The notes under the pieces: generated by a model
What the model saw: only the letters and a program-made list of their open reading frames with translations
Database searches by the model: none
Told to the model about the DNA's origin: nothing
Virus record (IMG/VR): IMGVR_UViG_3300004369_000005
Coordinates: 28,121-92,120 of that record
DNA from: a virus
Strand: one strand, 5' to 3'
Length of the DNA: 64,000 bases
Translations under genes and position numbers: made by a program
Shown here: positions 1 to 11,400 of the stretch, in pieces
How positions within the stretch are numbered: position 1 is the first letter of the stretch
Layout: each line of letters opens with the position of its first letter

Positions 1-3000
1 TCAATTTCTGGAGGAGCAGTTGTGGTTCCCTCATAGACATAAAGTAATCTAAAAGCATCAGAGTATGACAAAATTTCTACTGCATTACTATCATAATCCG
101 TTCCTCTGAAAGGAATTACTCTGTCTCCAGCGGAATCTACAACAATTCTCTTTTTTCTTACAGCAGTCTTGAGTCTTGGTTTTGCATTACTGACTTCAAT
201 AGTTGCAGACAACTTAAGAATAGGAGCTGTATATGTTTGCAACTGTTCTTCTGTTAACGAAGTTGAGTTGAAATAATTTGTTGGTAGATTAAATGAAATG
301 CTACCAGAGGTTAATCCACTAGAGGTATCTGTAGAAGATCTGATTTCTACAAGATCTGGATCAATGTATACGATATCTCCTTCCGAAACTAGGTCTGCAT
401 CATTCTTTTTAAGAACGGTTACAATATAGTTGTTTTCATTGAAAGCAGTAAATCTCTGCGTACCAAATGGTAATTGTGCTGCAAACGTAATTAGACCACC
501 ACCAGCAGAACCAGATGTTACAAAGTCTCTTCTAAAGTTATATACGATCTTTGTATCTTCTGGACTGTTTACAATCTTAGAGATTGATCTACTGCCTGTT
601 GGGAACAATAACGTTCCTCCATTTGGATTTCCTAATTTAGGACGGAATCTTACAACGCTGGTTGCATTAACGTCACGATATAATGTTTCGTCAATATAGA
701 TTCTAGATTTGGCAGATCCTTTTTGCTCTGTAGCATATTGAACGATTGCTCTAATTACATTGTTTTCTGAATCGGAAAATTGAATCAAATCACCTTGCTG
801 TAATACAGAAGATGCATTGGCACTAAAGCTAGTAGATTCTAGGAACTTTGTTCCCATCTTACCAAAGAATGTAAAGGCAGTAACATCATATAACTCACCA
901 TATGCTCTGTCATCAATCAAAACATCTGCGGTGAAAGTATTGACACCACCAGAACCATAAGTTGCACCTAGTGATTTTACATTGTTTGGAGTATAAGTAA
1001 CGACTGTATTTTTGTGTAGTACGGTATCTAAAACACAAGGAGTCGTAATAGTTCCTACTGAAGTTGGAACTACCAAAGGTGGTTTTGTATACACGGTACT
1101 TACTGCTGATCGATCAAGAATATCGATTCTGTAGATAGATTCTCCTACCTGACCGAAAGTAATTTGAGTCTCATCAAATTCAACACCATCGATTTTTAGT
1201 TTAGGATCGGAATAACCAGCACCTCTCTCACTAACAATAAAGTGAGAAATAGTTCCTTCTGTAGCAATCTTTGTTAGAACACCATCCTCATCCTTTAGTG
1301 TTTCTCCTGGTAGGAATCTTCCTGAAATTGTTTTAACGAATAGTCTTCTTCCAAATGAATAGTTACCTGCCGCTGGTCCTTCGATGACGCCATATGCACC
1401 ACTAGTCAATCCAAAAATGTATTTACCAATACCATAAGATCCATCTGCTGGTTCTGTTTCTAATGTAATTTTTGTAAAGAACTGTGGGTCAAAATATGAC
1501 ATTCCAAAGATTGCATTGTATGCCTTGGATCCATTAGCAAGATTTCCCTGTGAGATAACTTTATCTAGATCGCTATTAAATCCAGTTCCTCTGCTTTTAA
1601 GATAAAAGTTACTTGGCTTTACTGTACCAATTACAGGAGTAATAGTATCGCTATAATCAACAACTCTACCATAAGTAACAGAACCACTATCTTCCTTTTC
1701 GTCACCTAGAGCGTCTGCTTGAGTTAGGAATACTTTTCTATACTTTTCACCTGAACTCTCGTCATACTCAAGGAATGTTCTTTCCAAGTCTGCCTTGTTA
1801 CCAACAACAGTAACTTCTAAATATTGAGCTGACAAATCATCAATGTTATCATTTAACGCTGGCTTGAATACCTTTGTAAAAGATACAACATCAACATAGT
1901 CAACAACGTTAGTTCCTGCTCTACTTCTTACATACCACAATTTTGCAAAGTAATTTGCACTCGATGGATTTGTAAGGTCGGATGAAACAACACCAGCAAT
2001 AGGTAAATTGTCGTTGACAGTTTTGATAGTTAGAGTTTTGATCGCTCTATTTGGATCTATAAATTTACCTCTACGTTCTAGAGAAGTTCTGTAATTTCCT
2101 TCTTCTTCATTTCCATTAGTACCAACATATCCATCATTATACATTGATGACAAATAGATTGTAGGATATGCAGTTAGTTCTGATCCTTCTTGGTTTAGTG
2201 GAACACTACCGAAGACATTAGTAATAGTATAAGTTGGGAGACCTTTTGTTTTGAGTGTTACGTTATCTGTAGTAAGACTTTCTCTTGCCTTATTAACTTC
2301 AAGATACTTAGTCTCTTTATTTACAATTTCAAAACCTCTGATGTATGCTTTACCAGGACCAATACTAGCGATCATCTTTCTAGATGCCTCGGTAGATTCT
2401 AGTCCGTTGTAAAGACCAAATTCATCTACAGCGTAAATACCATTGTTTCCATCTTTCTGGATGTAGTCTCTTACATCTACAGTAAAGTTGTCAACAACAT
2501 AATCACCACTTTCATCATATGTTCTTCTTGCAAGTGTCTGCTCGATGACACTATAATCAGCAGATGTTACTTTTCTAAGAATACTACCTTTCTTTACTGT
2601 AATTAGTTGAATAAAGTTTTTATCGGTAATAGCATCTAGAGCAAACTCTTTTAGTTTGAGAGAAATTTTTAGTCTATGAGCTCCAGGTGCTGTATAGTTT
2701 GAACTACCAATAGCATTATCATATAGAGAAGAATCTTCTTCTGGAGTAACAACTTCTTCTACAATAGTAAATCCAACTTTAGCGGATGGTTTGTCGTAAT
2801 ACTCATCAATAACTAGTAAATCTTCATCATTGCGGACAAAAAATCCATTGACAAAATAGATACCTTCTTCTACCTTAACACCAGAAGCAAATCCCATAGC
2901 AGGACTGCTAACATTAACTACATCTTTAGTGTCGGGATCTTTGACTTCGATACTAGTTGGTAGAACACTACCATCTGTTCCCACAACCATTAGTGGTGTA

Positions 3001-3485
3001 TTGACACCATCGATGACTTCCAGAGTTTCACCCTGTCTAAAAGTAGACTCAGCATTAGAGTTTCCACTGTTAATATAGTTAACATAAAGTGTATCAGCGG
3101 AAGTTTCTGTTGCTAAATTTGTTGCTAGTACGTTACCGATAACACCAGATGTTAGTCCGCGAATTTGTAGTCCCTTTAGTTGAGTAATATCATATTTTTT
3201 ATATACGATATCATCACCTTCTGAGACTGCTACCTCAGATACGGAAGATAATTTTACATAATCTAACTTTGTATTAAGACCTACCTCACCAGGAATAACT
3301 AATTCTCCCTGCTTAAATGCGTATCTACCAAAGGACTCAATCTGATTCTGAAGCAGAGATTGAATCTGGGAAAGTTCTCTACCTTGAATAGAGTATCCAG
3401 GACGGAATAGAATTTTATAAAAATTCTTATTTGCGTCGAAGTCCTCGTAATAAGGATTTACATTAAGGTTAGTCTTTTGTGGCAT
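1..3485 (-). CDS. DUF4815-type large virion protein, C-terminus beyond the window
   Basis: An open frame of at least 1,161 codons has its ATG at 3485 and continues past the left edge. The first residues (MPQKTNLNVNPYYEDFD, then a segment reading FRPGYSIQGRELSQIQSLLQNQ) match the N-terminus I associate with DUF4815 proteins, found beside the gp6/gp8 baseplate genes of T4-like cyanophages. The rest is beta-rich sequence with many Gly/Asp turns and no enzymatic motif. The start has a good ribosome site (GGCGGAG four bases before ATG) and a late promoter 35 bases further up. A terminator separates it from gp8, so it is its own late transcription unit. It is probably a baseplate-periphery or tail-fibre protein filling the role of T4 gp9/gp10; that role is inferred from position only. 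Confidence 0.8.
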   Translation of the reverse strand, partial: MPQKTNLNVNPYYEDFDANKNFYKILFRPGYSIQGRELSQIQSLLQNQIESFGRYAFKQGELVIPGEVGLNTKLDYVKLSSVSEVAVSEGDDIVYKKYDITQLKGLQIRGLTSGVIGNVLATNLATETSADTLYVNYINSGNSNAESTFRQGETLEVIDGVNTPLMVVGTDGSVLPTSIEVKDPDTKDVVNVSSPAMGFASGVKVEEGIYFVNGFFVRNDEDLLVIDEYYDKPSAKVGFTIVEEVVTPEEDSSLYDNAIGSSNYTAPGAHRLKISLKLKEFALDAITDKNFIQLITVKKGSILRKVTSADYSVIEQTLARRTYDESGDYVVDNFTVDVRDYIQKDGNNGIYAVDEFGLYNGLESTEASRKMIASIGPGKAYIRGFEIVNKETKYLEVNKARESLTTDNVTLKTKGLPTYTITNVFGSVPLNQEGSELTAYPTIYLSSMYNDGYVGTNGNEEEGNYRTSLERRGKFIDPNRAIKTLTIKTVNDNLPIAGVVSSDLTNPSSANYFAKLWYVRSRAGTNVVDYVDVVSFTKVFKPALNDNIDDLSAQYLEVTVVGNKADLERTFLEYDESSGEKYRKVFLTQADALGDEKEDSGSVTYGRVVDYSDTITPVIGTVKPSNFYLKSRGTGFNSDLDKVISQGNLANGSKAYNAIFGMSYFDPQFFTKITLETEPADGSYGIGKYIFGLTSGAYGVIEGPAAGNYSFGRRLFVKTISGRFLPGETLKDEDGVLTKIATEGTISHFIVSERGAGYSDPKLKIDGVEFDETQITFGQVGESIYRIDILDRSAVSTVYTKPPLVVPTSVGTITTPCVLDTVLHKNTVVTYTPNNVKSLGATYGSGGVNTFTADVLIDDRAYGELYDVTAFTFFGKMGTKFLESTSFSANASSVLQQGDLIQFSDSENNVIRAIVQYATEQKGSAKSRIYIDETLYRDVNATSVVRFRPKLGNPNGGTLLFPTGSRSISKIVNSPEDTKIVYNFRRDFVTSGSAGGGLITFAAQLPFGTQRFTAFNENNYIVTVLKKNDADLVSEGDIVYIDPDLVEIRSSTDTSSGLTSGSISFNLPTNYFNSTSLTEEQLQTYTAPILKLSATIEVSNAKPRLKTAVRKKRIVVDSAGDRVIPFRGTDYDSNAVEILSYSDAFRLLYVYEGTTTAPPEI

Positions 3486-3519
3486 TGTACTCCGCCAAAT
3501 ACTAGCATCTTGTCCCTAG

Positions 3520-3526
3520 TATTTAG
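3520..3526 (-). promoter_or_regulatory. T4-type late promoter (CTAAATA)
   Basis: CTAAATA on the minus strand lies between the gp8 terminator and the DUF4815 gene, 34 bases before its ATG. It matches the T4/cyanophage late box recognised by the gp55-type late sigma factor. The terminator-promoter-RBS-gene order supports it. Confidence 0.7.
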
Positions 3527-3533
3527 TAGAGAT

Positions 3534-3561
3534 AAAAAAAATCCCCCGCTTTCGCGAGGGA
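3534..3561 (-). terminator. Rho-independent terminator after gp8
   Basis: On the minus strand an 8-bp stem (TCCCTCGC / GCGGGGGA, one G-U pair) closes a GAAA tetraloop and is followed by eight T residues. It begins about 20 bases after the gp8 stop codon and closes the baseplate operon. Confidence 0.93.
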
Positions 3562-3582
3562 CTTAATAATCTGATTTTTAAA

Positions 3583-5433
3583 TCAGAACTCGATAACGAG
3601 TTTGATGTCTTCAATCTGGTCTGGAGCACGAGTGATTAGACGACGGTTCTCAACGTAGATTACATCACCTGAGTTGTTTTCAATTTCAGGAGTAGCAAGA
3701 CCTGCGTTGAATGTCTTACCTAGAAGTTCGGTTCCGTTAGCAAGTGTGGTCTCAACATCACCTGAAGCAGCAGATGTGTCACCAGTGATTGCGTTAGCAG
3801 AAGATTCGAATGCTCTTACAACACCAGAATCTAGGTGAGCTTCTACAGTTTGGATGTACTTGAGAACACCTTCACCAGCGATGTCATTACCGTTGCCATC
3901 TTTGTCAAGAGTCCAAGAAACAACTGTACCGTATGCAGTACCACCAGTTACAGTCTGCTGAATTCTTTCGTCAACGATGTAGTCAGCATCTGCACCAGTG
4001 ATCTTGACTGCCTTGAGACCTGAAGCGGTGTCTGCAGTTAGGAATGCAGTTGAACCCCACTGGAGAGGATCCTTAAGAATACCGATTCTACGGAAGTCGT
4101 TGTCAACTGGGAAGTCGCCTGAACCCTCATCATAGGTGAGACGGATGTTAGTCATCACGCGCTTACCATTGAGTTCTACTTCGTGGTCTGAACCATGACC
4201 GCCTTGAGGAGGCATAACTGCCTTAAGTGAACCGTAAGCAGTGTTAGGTACGGTAGCAGTAGAAGATAGACCAGAGTTGGTGAATACGAAACCTTGCTTT
4301 AGGAGAATATTACCGTAGGTGTAACCTGAACCACGAGCAAACATTTCAGCAGAGGTGATTGCACCAGCAGCACTAGTGGTGAATCTTACGATAGCACCTG
4401 AACCATCACCCTGAACTTCTGTGTAGAGAGTGGCGCTTGCAGGTAGATCATCGCCAGCATCTTCGATTAGAACTACATCGAGAGCACCATCAACTGCGAG
4501 AGCTTCTACAGCAACTCTAGAAGGATTGGTTGTTTCAACGATTGGCATGAAGTCCGATGAAAGGAACTTGATAACATCATCGGTGGGGATGGTATACATG
4601 TGCTTCCAGAGGTAGTTGCCACTTGGAGCACTCCAGATACCAGTTGAACCATCGTAGTTTGCACCATCAGTAGTTCTGGGTTGCTCTGCCTCTAGAACAT
4701 CAACACCAGTTGGGCTTGAAGGAGTCTCACCATTATAGAGACACTTGAATACTTCATAGTCAGAGTTCATTACATAGAACTTAGCGTCTGCAATCGAAGT
4801 AACAGATGATGAAGATACACCAGAGATACCTGTCTGACCGTTGCCAGATGCAGAGTAGTTAGGCTTCCACATGTCAAATCTTGGGTTGACAGAGGTGCTC
4901 CAGTTGTAGCGACGAATAACTGTTCTTGCGTGCTGAGAATCAATTTTCTTAGCAGCAATAATCTCATCATAGAGAGAAAGCTTCTCAGTCTGGTTATCCA
5001 GAGGAGCAGGAGGATTGTCCTCAGTGCCGTAACGATAAACGCCAGTTTGTGCTCCTACGCTAGTGGAGATAGTTGAACCACCGTCTGCTGTTTCTCTGAT
5101 GTCGGAACCTAAGGCAGGTGCAGAGTTAACTCCGCTTGAACCAAAAATGTCGGTAAGAAGAAGAGCGTTATCATAGATACCTGCAATAGTGGCACGGAAT
5201 GCAGTACCAGTGTAATCACCAGCGGAAGTTCCTACAAAAATTTCTCTGCCAACCGTAAAGTTGTTCTGGAGCTTCGAGTGAATCTCTAAGTATGCATACC
5301 ATCCTTGTGGGCGTCCCACAAAGAAATACATTCGAGAGCCGTCGCCAGCGGGATCGGCATCACTTTCTTGAAGTGATTCTAGGAATTGACTCGCATTAAA
5401 AATGCGAAACTTATCAGAGATAATAGCAGTCAT
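3583..5433 (-). CDS. 8: baseplate wedge protein gp8 (expanded)
   Basis: This 616-residue protein takes the place of T4 gp8, a dimeric baseplate wedge subunit that binds gp6, gp7 and gp10. The C-terminus is diagnostic: VIYVENRRLITRAPDQIEDI lines up with the T4 gp8 end (MIYMENRPPIIMAMDQTEEI). The N-terminus (MTAIISDKFRIFNA...YFFVGR) also follows the family pattern of a 'T.KFR' start and an 'F.GR..W' motif. T4 gp8 has 334 residues, so this version carries roughly 280 extra, mostly Gly/Ser/Thr-rich segments. It follows the giant gene at the gp7 position, as in the T4 order 6-7-8. The start has GGAAGA upstream and two late-promoter boxes about 45-60 bases before it. Confidence 0.9.
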   Translation of the reverse strand: MTAIISDKFRIFNASQFLESLQESDADPAGDGSRMYFFVGRPQGWYAYLEIHSKLQNNFTVGREIFVGTSAGDYTGTAFRATIAGIYDNALLLTDIFGSSGVNSAPALGSDIRETADGGSTISTSVGAQTGVYRYGTEDNPPAPLDNQTEKLSLYDEIIAAKKIDSQHARTVIRRYNWSTSVNPRFDMWKPNYSASGNGQTGISGVSSSSVTSIADAKFYVMNSDYEVFKCLYNGETPSSPTGVDVLEAEQPRTTDGANYDGSTGIWSAPSGNYLWKHMYTIPTDDVIKFLSSDFMPIVETTNPSRVAVEALAVDGALDVVLIEDAGDDLPASATLYTEVQGDGSGAIVRFTTSAAGAITSAEMFARGSGYTYGNILLKQGFVFTNSGLSSTATVPNTAYGSLKAVMPPQGGHGSDHEVELNGKRVMTNIRLTYDEGSGDFPVDNDFRRIGILKDPLQWGSTAFLTADTASGLKAVKITGADADYIVDERIQQTVTGGTAYGTVVSWTLDKDGNGNDIAGEGVLKYIQTVEAHLDSGVVRAFESSANAITGDTSAASGDVETTLANGTELLGKTFNAGLATPEIENNSGDVIYVENRRLITRAPDQIEDIKLVIEF

Positions 5434-5477
5434 GGTTGTTCTTCCGACGTTGTGATTAATTGTGCCAAAGTTATTTA

Positions 5478-5496
5478 TATTTATACGATTATTTAG
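5478..5496 (-). promoter_or_regulatory. two tandem late promoter boxes for gp8
   Basis: TATAAATA (5478-5485) is an exact T4 late box. CTAAATA (5490-5496) overlaps the TAA stop of the upstream giant gene. Both precede the gp8 ATG at 5433 and would give gp8 its own late transcripts in addition to read-through. Confidence 0.7.
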
Positions 5497-8400
5497 TCAA
5501 CCTCAATATTAATCATTTCATCACCTGCGGAGATGGTTGTTGGTCCACTGTAGACGGTACATCCATCGAAGGTTGTTCCAGTCTTACTCGTATATTGGAT
5601 AATGGATCCTCCGCTTGTAAAGAGGTAACCAGAATCCAGGAAGTATTTAGTAGGTTCAGCACCTGGGTCTCCACTGTTATTAACTGAAATTGTTCCGCTG
5701 ATGAGACCATTCTGTGAAGTAATTGCAATTGCATTTTGAATGGATGGATTAGCAAGATTGAAGTAGTCACCGTTGATTGTGTAACTGGAGTTCGGACGAT
5801 CTTCAAAGTCCGCAAGAGTCATTTGTGGGAACAATGCGGAGAATCTTTCAATAGAAACTCCAGATGCATTCGCGGAACCATCGTCATATCCAACATAATT
5901 CCAGTTTCTTAGGGTAGGTCCAGCATTACCTGTGGTATAGTTACCTAGGTAATCTCCAGAACCAGAAGAACCAAATAGTTGGTTGATAACATCAATCAGA
6001 TCTCCGTCTCTTGTTAGGACATCATGATCGTCAGTAATATCTACAAAACCGCCATCTCTGGTTGGAACTGGGTCGCTGAGGAAGATCGATTCGACGAATC
6101 CATCAACAACACCAGATCCAGGATGGATTCTGAGTAGTTCTGTTGGACCATTGTGTACGACTTCATGATGAATGCTAATATGATGTAACTCTTCAACATG
6201 ATTGACTGTTGTTCTGACAACAGAATCAGCGAAGATTCCAGTCTCTTGTGGGCGGGTTGTGATTGCGTTTGCTTCGATAGAAGACGCGGAAACAGAAGAG
6301 ATTGTTGGAGCAAGACTGGAGCGAATCTGCTTATGGGAGACCTTCCAATCTGCCAATCTAACTGCAGATTTCTTGATATCAACTTTGATTTCAATGTTGT
6401 CGCGGGTGAGAGATTCGAACCTTGCTTCAGAGTTGATTGCACCCGCACCTGCGGCACCACCAGACTCAGTAACGATATTTGCCTGTACCGTAGCAATAAC
6501 GGTAGGTCTAACCTGAGACTTGATGATAGTCTTGGCAATCTTCCAGTCAACGATCTGTACGGCATCTTTCTTGATGTCCGCCTTGATTTCAGTTGCACCA
6601 ACACTGAGGGAGTTAAAGGAAGCAATCGAATCCTTAGGAGCAATGCTGAGAGCATCACTAATAATAGAGATATGTGAAGTAGATGTAACAGTAGGAGCGA
6701 CCTGTGCCTTGACGATTGTCTGTGTGACTTTCCAATCAACCAGATTGATATCCGCTTTCTGGATCTCAAGTCTGTCTGGTTGCTTAATAGCATACATCTC
6801 ACCAAAGGAAGCAATAGAATCCTTAGGAGCAATACTAAGTGCCTCACTGATAATATCAATTCTATTGGTGGAGGTGATAGAAGGTCCAACCTGAGACTTG
6901 ATAATAGTCTTAGCAATCTTCCAGTCAACGATCTGTACGGCATCTTTCTTGATGTCTCTCTTAACAAGAGTTTCTTTACGGGCAAGAGTTTCAATAGCAG
7001 AGAACGAATCTCTAGGTGCAATACTGGTTGCGATTGCCTCAGTAACTGATGTACTGGTGAAGACAATAGAAGGTCTGAGAGTTGCCTTGACAATAGTCTG
7101 CTCGACTCTCCAATCATATAGATTGATATTTGCCTTCTGAATCTCAAGTCTATCAGGTTGTGTATAATGTGTAAGACTGTCGATAGAGACAAATGTCTCA
7201 GAAGGACGTGTTGTGATTGCTTCAGTGGAAGCGAGGAATGTTGTATTGGTGGAGACAATGGAAGGTGTAACTTGCTCCTTAATGATTGTTTGAGTAACTT
7301 TCCAGTCAACAATCTGAATTGCTTCCTTCTTGATATCTCTCTTAACAAGAGTTTCTTTCCAGGCAAGAGTTTCGATAGCAGAGAACGAATCTCTAGGAGC
7401 AATACTGATTGCATCACTGATGATGCTAATCTGTGAAGTGGAAGATACAGTAGGTCTGACAGTTGCCTTAGCATAGATCTGAGTGATCTTAACGTCAGGA
7501 ACAACTGCTTCCTTCTTAATATCTTGCTCGATAAGAGTCTCTTTCCATGCAAGACTATCGAGTTTCTCAAATGAAGCGTATGGTTTGACAGTGACAGATT
7601 CGGAGAATACGTTGAGTAGAGTAACCTCTGTCGTGATTGCCTTGTGAGCGGCAGCTGTGACAACTGTCTGAGTTACTACAGGGGCAGGGAAGAAGATGTT
7701 CTGTCTCTGCAGTTCACCGCGAATAATTGTTCTGTCAAAATCAAGCGTTGAGAATAGTCCGATGACTTTTCTAGCGCCAACGTCAGTCTTACGCTGAGTC
7801 TTAGCAGTGACATAAGATAGAGAGTCAATTGCTTGGACTGATTGAATCTGAGCGGTGATAACTCTTTCATTGAGAGTTGCTTTCTGCTCGACACTGACTG
7901 GTCTTGGTTCAAACCACTTAGCAAATTCGTTGTCTTCGTTGAACTTAACTTCAGAATCAACTTGCTTAATCTTAACAGCTGCAACAGACTGAATAGCAGC
8001 AACGCCACCAGAGACAACTTCAACCTTCTTAGGAATCTGCTTGAGGAATGTTCCTGCCAACCATGGTTTAGCTGTGGTGCCATCTACTCCTCTCTGTAGA
8101 TTTAAGAATCTATCAGTGAGTTTACGGTAGTATCTGACGACCTCATCGCCAATCATTAGGTAACCGTTCGTCTCAAACTTGCTAGTATCAGCAATGTATG
8201 CAACAGTATCTGTTGCTGTCATATCTAGATCTAGGTAAGCACCAGTCTCATAGTAGTTGAAGTTTCCTAGAGAATCGTTGAAGATTCTCTTTTGTGACTG
8301 CGTGGTAAGTTTTCTTGATGTCTGAGTGATAGAAACAGACTTGACAAAGGGAGTTCTGGTAGAAGCAATAGAAACATACTCGTTCTGACCCAAGAACATA

Positions 8401-11400
8401 TCAATCAGATATGTCTGAACCTTCTTATTCTTACTATCAGTAAACTTGGTAAGAGGTTGTACTACTCTACAATCCAAGTCTTTCTTTAGATTATCATCAC
8501 CTTCTACCTGAATAATTGCCGTGAGTGACTTGAAAACTGCTCTTGGAGATTCTGCGATAATAGCAGAAGTAGAGAATGCCAGTGGAACTGGTAGACTTGC
8601 AATAGAAATTTCGGATGCAATAGTCTTGATATTTGCATCAAGTTTTGGTTGAATACCAATAGTAACAAGAGATACAGCAATATCTCTTTCAACTAAGATG
8701 TCATATCCTCTAGCAACTACTGTCTTAGGAGCAGAAGTATATCCACTACCAGGGTTGATTAGATCAACACTGAGGATGTGACCGCCAAGAGTTAGAACCT
8801 CTGCCTGTGCTCCACCACCATTGCCATCTTCAGGAATAAACTGAATGATTGGTGGTGTATAGTATTGATATGCTGTAGGTTGTGTATTAGGATTATAGTT
8901 ACGCTGGTTCCACTCTAGTCTTGCAATTCTGCCAGTGAGAACTTGGTTTCCATTTTCGTCCTCTACCGTCTCCATAATAGGAACAACACTGAGACCTGTT
9001 CCTTCGGTAGATCCGTTGTATGCTTCGACACCAACAATACCAAAAATGGAGTTATTAGATGGAATAGAATTGCTGTAATCCTTAGAGGTTACAATGCTAG
9101 GAAGTGCAGAGATCTTTCTGAAAGCAGACTCGCCATCGACTCTAATAGTATCACCACTGTTTAGTGGTAAGAAAGTCTTTCTGTAAGATCTACCTAGTTT
9201 AGTAGCATTCCACTTACCATTTCTATCCGCAAGACGGATTCTTCCTGTCTCGTCTCTAGTAATAGTTCTGTCAATTTGATTAATGATAACGTTTGTGGTA
9301 ATTGAAGCATCAGCAATAGATGCTAGTCGTACAACATATCTGTCTCCAAATGCTTCACTTGTTACGAGTTCGTGGTATTGAGAAACAATAAATCTTGCTT
9401 TAATAGTTACAATATTACCAACTTCACTGAAGATATATGGATCAATAATATCTCCTATAGGAGCATCAAAAGATGAACCATTGGATTTAGATCCAATCGC
9501 TCTATATCCAGCATATCTCTTGTCTCGCATCCAAGAGTCATATGATACATTATCATCATTCCTAGCAAGTCTATTAACTGCTTGAACTGCAAAAGCTGTT
9601 GATTTATCGAGAGTGAATGTAATATCACCTTGGATGTAATAAGTGTTTGGTGAGTAGTCGTAGATATTGAGAATCTGACCGACATCCCTACCATAAAGGA
9701 GTCTCATATCAACATCATTCTGCTCTGTGATTGGAACATTAAAGTAGATGTTAGGACCAGAGATAGTGTAACTATAACCTTCTCTCTGTAAGACACCATC
9801 GACAAAAACGAACAAGAATTCTTTCTCGTCGATCTTCTGGACTGAGCGATCCTCCATATCCAGGATTAGGAATGGACCAGATCTTACACCATCTACCAAG
9901 TTGTAATCAATTGTAAGTCTCTTATAGTTACCAACTCCAAGACCTACAACTCTTTCAACTGCAGTTGGTTCGCCAATACTCTTAGCACCAAAATCTTGAT
10001 CCCAGATAGGAGCAACATCAAATACAATCTTGTTAGGAATTACAGTTCTATCAATATAATATGCATCGCCACCTGGGTAAGTTGCGTTATACTTAGGTTG
10101 CTGTAATACGGCATTGATGGTGATAAAGAAGTCCTCATCTTCCTCAGAGTTGACTTCTGTGCCATCTTCCCAATACAGTTCGAACTCTTTGGTTTCTCCG
10201 TCAACATAATCAGGGAGCGACCTTGAAACTGATTCTTCATTGAGAATGTCAGTAACATTAGCAAATAGAGAATCTACTGAAGAAATGACATCAGCACATT
10301 CACTATCTGGAAGCAGAGGATCTTCGATGATGTTATAATTTGTGTATACTCTCAGTGAAGTCCAGTTACCTTCGCTGTTTAGATTCTGTGGTGTCGCATC
10401 GACATATCCAGTTCCAAAAGCAAGGATGTCCTTAACAATTTGAATGTAAGAACTCAGTGCTGACGCCACATTAGCACATGCTGGGGTGAGAGAATCAATA
10501 GCAACGTCTGGATCTGTAACAGGAGCAATGTTGGTATAAGTTCCTGCACCCAGACTATTTCTCATTGCTAGTGTCATCTTCTCGACTAGCAAATCCCACG
10601 CAGCAATAGCTGCGGCAGTCTCTTCAACACTTCTATTAATAGATGTTAAAACTTCTCCATAAGGATATCCTGCATTGGTGTAATATAGTCTTCCAAATTC
10701 TACAACCTGCTCGGTGCCACCAAACTTAAGGTGATAAACAATTGCGTCGATGAGATATCCTAGATCTCTAGCACATTTTTCGACTGTTGTTTGGAGAGTG
10801 TAGTTATTGTAGATAGTAGCACTAACTTCTTCCTGCAAGTATGCTTTGTTTGCAGCAATTAGATTTGCAGCATCATAGAAAGTACCAGTATTAATACCAC
10901 TGAAGTAGAATGTAGCAGTATCAGATCCAGAGAATGATGGAGGAACACTGAAGGTATCTCCCTCATCAACAGTAAATGTATCGCCTGGTTCTACCGCTGC
11001 TGTGCTAGTTGGGCTAACAGCATTTCCATCAGTAATGCCATCAAAGGTTGTAGTTCCCGCAGGAGCTCCACCTCCTCCAAATCCAGAGTTAGAGAGTGCT
11101 GCTCTAGTCAGTGTAATTTGAGTCTCACTATCAATAGAAGCGATTCTAGTGCCTTCTGGGAAAGAACCACCAGAACTGATAAGCATACCAACAGCAACTT
11201 TGTTGGTGTCTGCCATCGTCAGAACTCTGGATCCTTGAATAAAGTTAACATTATTAATTACAATGTCCCAGTTCCTAATTGCCAGTTTAGAAAGATTGGT
11301 AGCATATCTAATAATATCGAGAGAAGATTCTTTATTGTCAGTAATATAATCGTAAGTATTATCTTCGTTAAAATACGATAGATAATCAACAGTCTTTACA

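Noticed and set aside
6041-7663. 540-codon minus-strand frame inside the giant wedge-locus gene
   Set aside because: Low-complexity Leu/Ser/Arg sequence following the repeat period of the real frame; a shadow.
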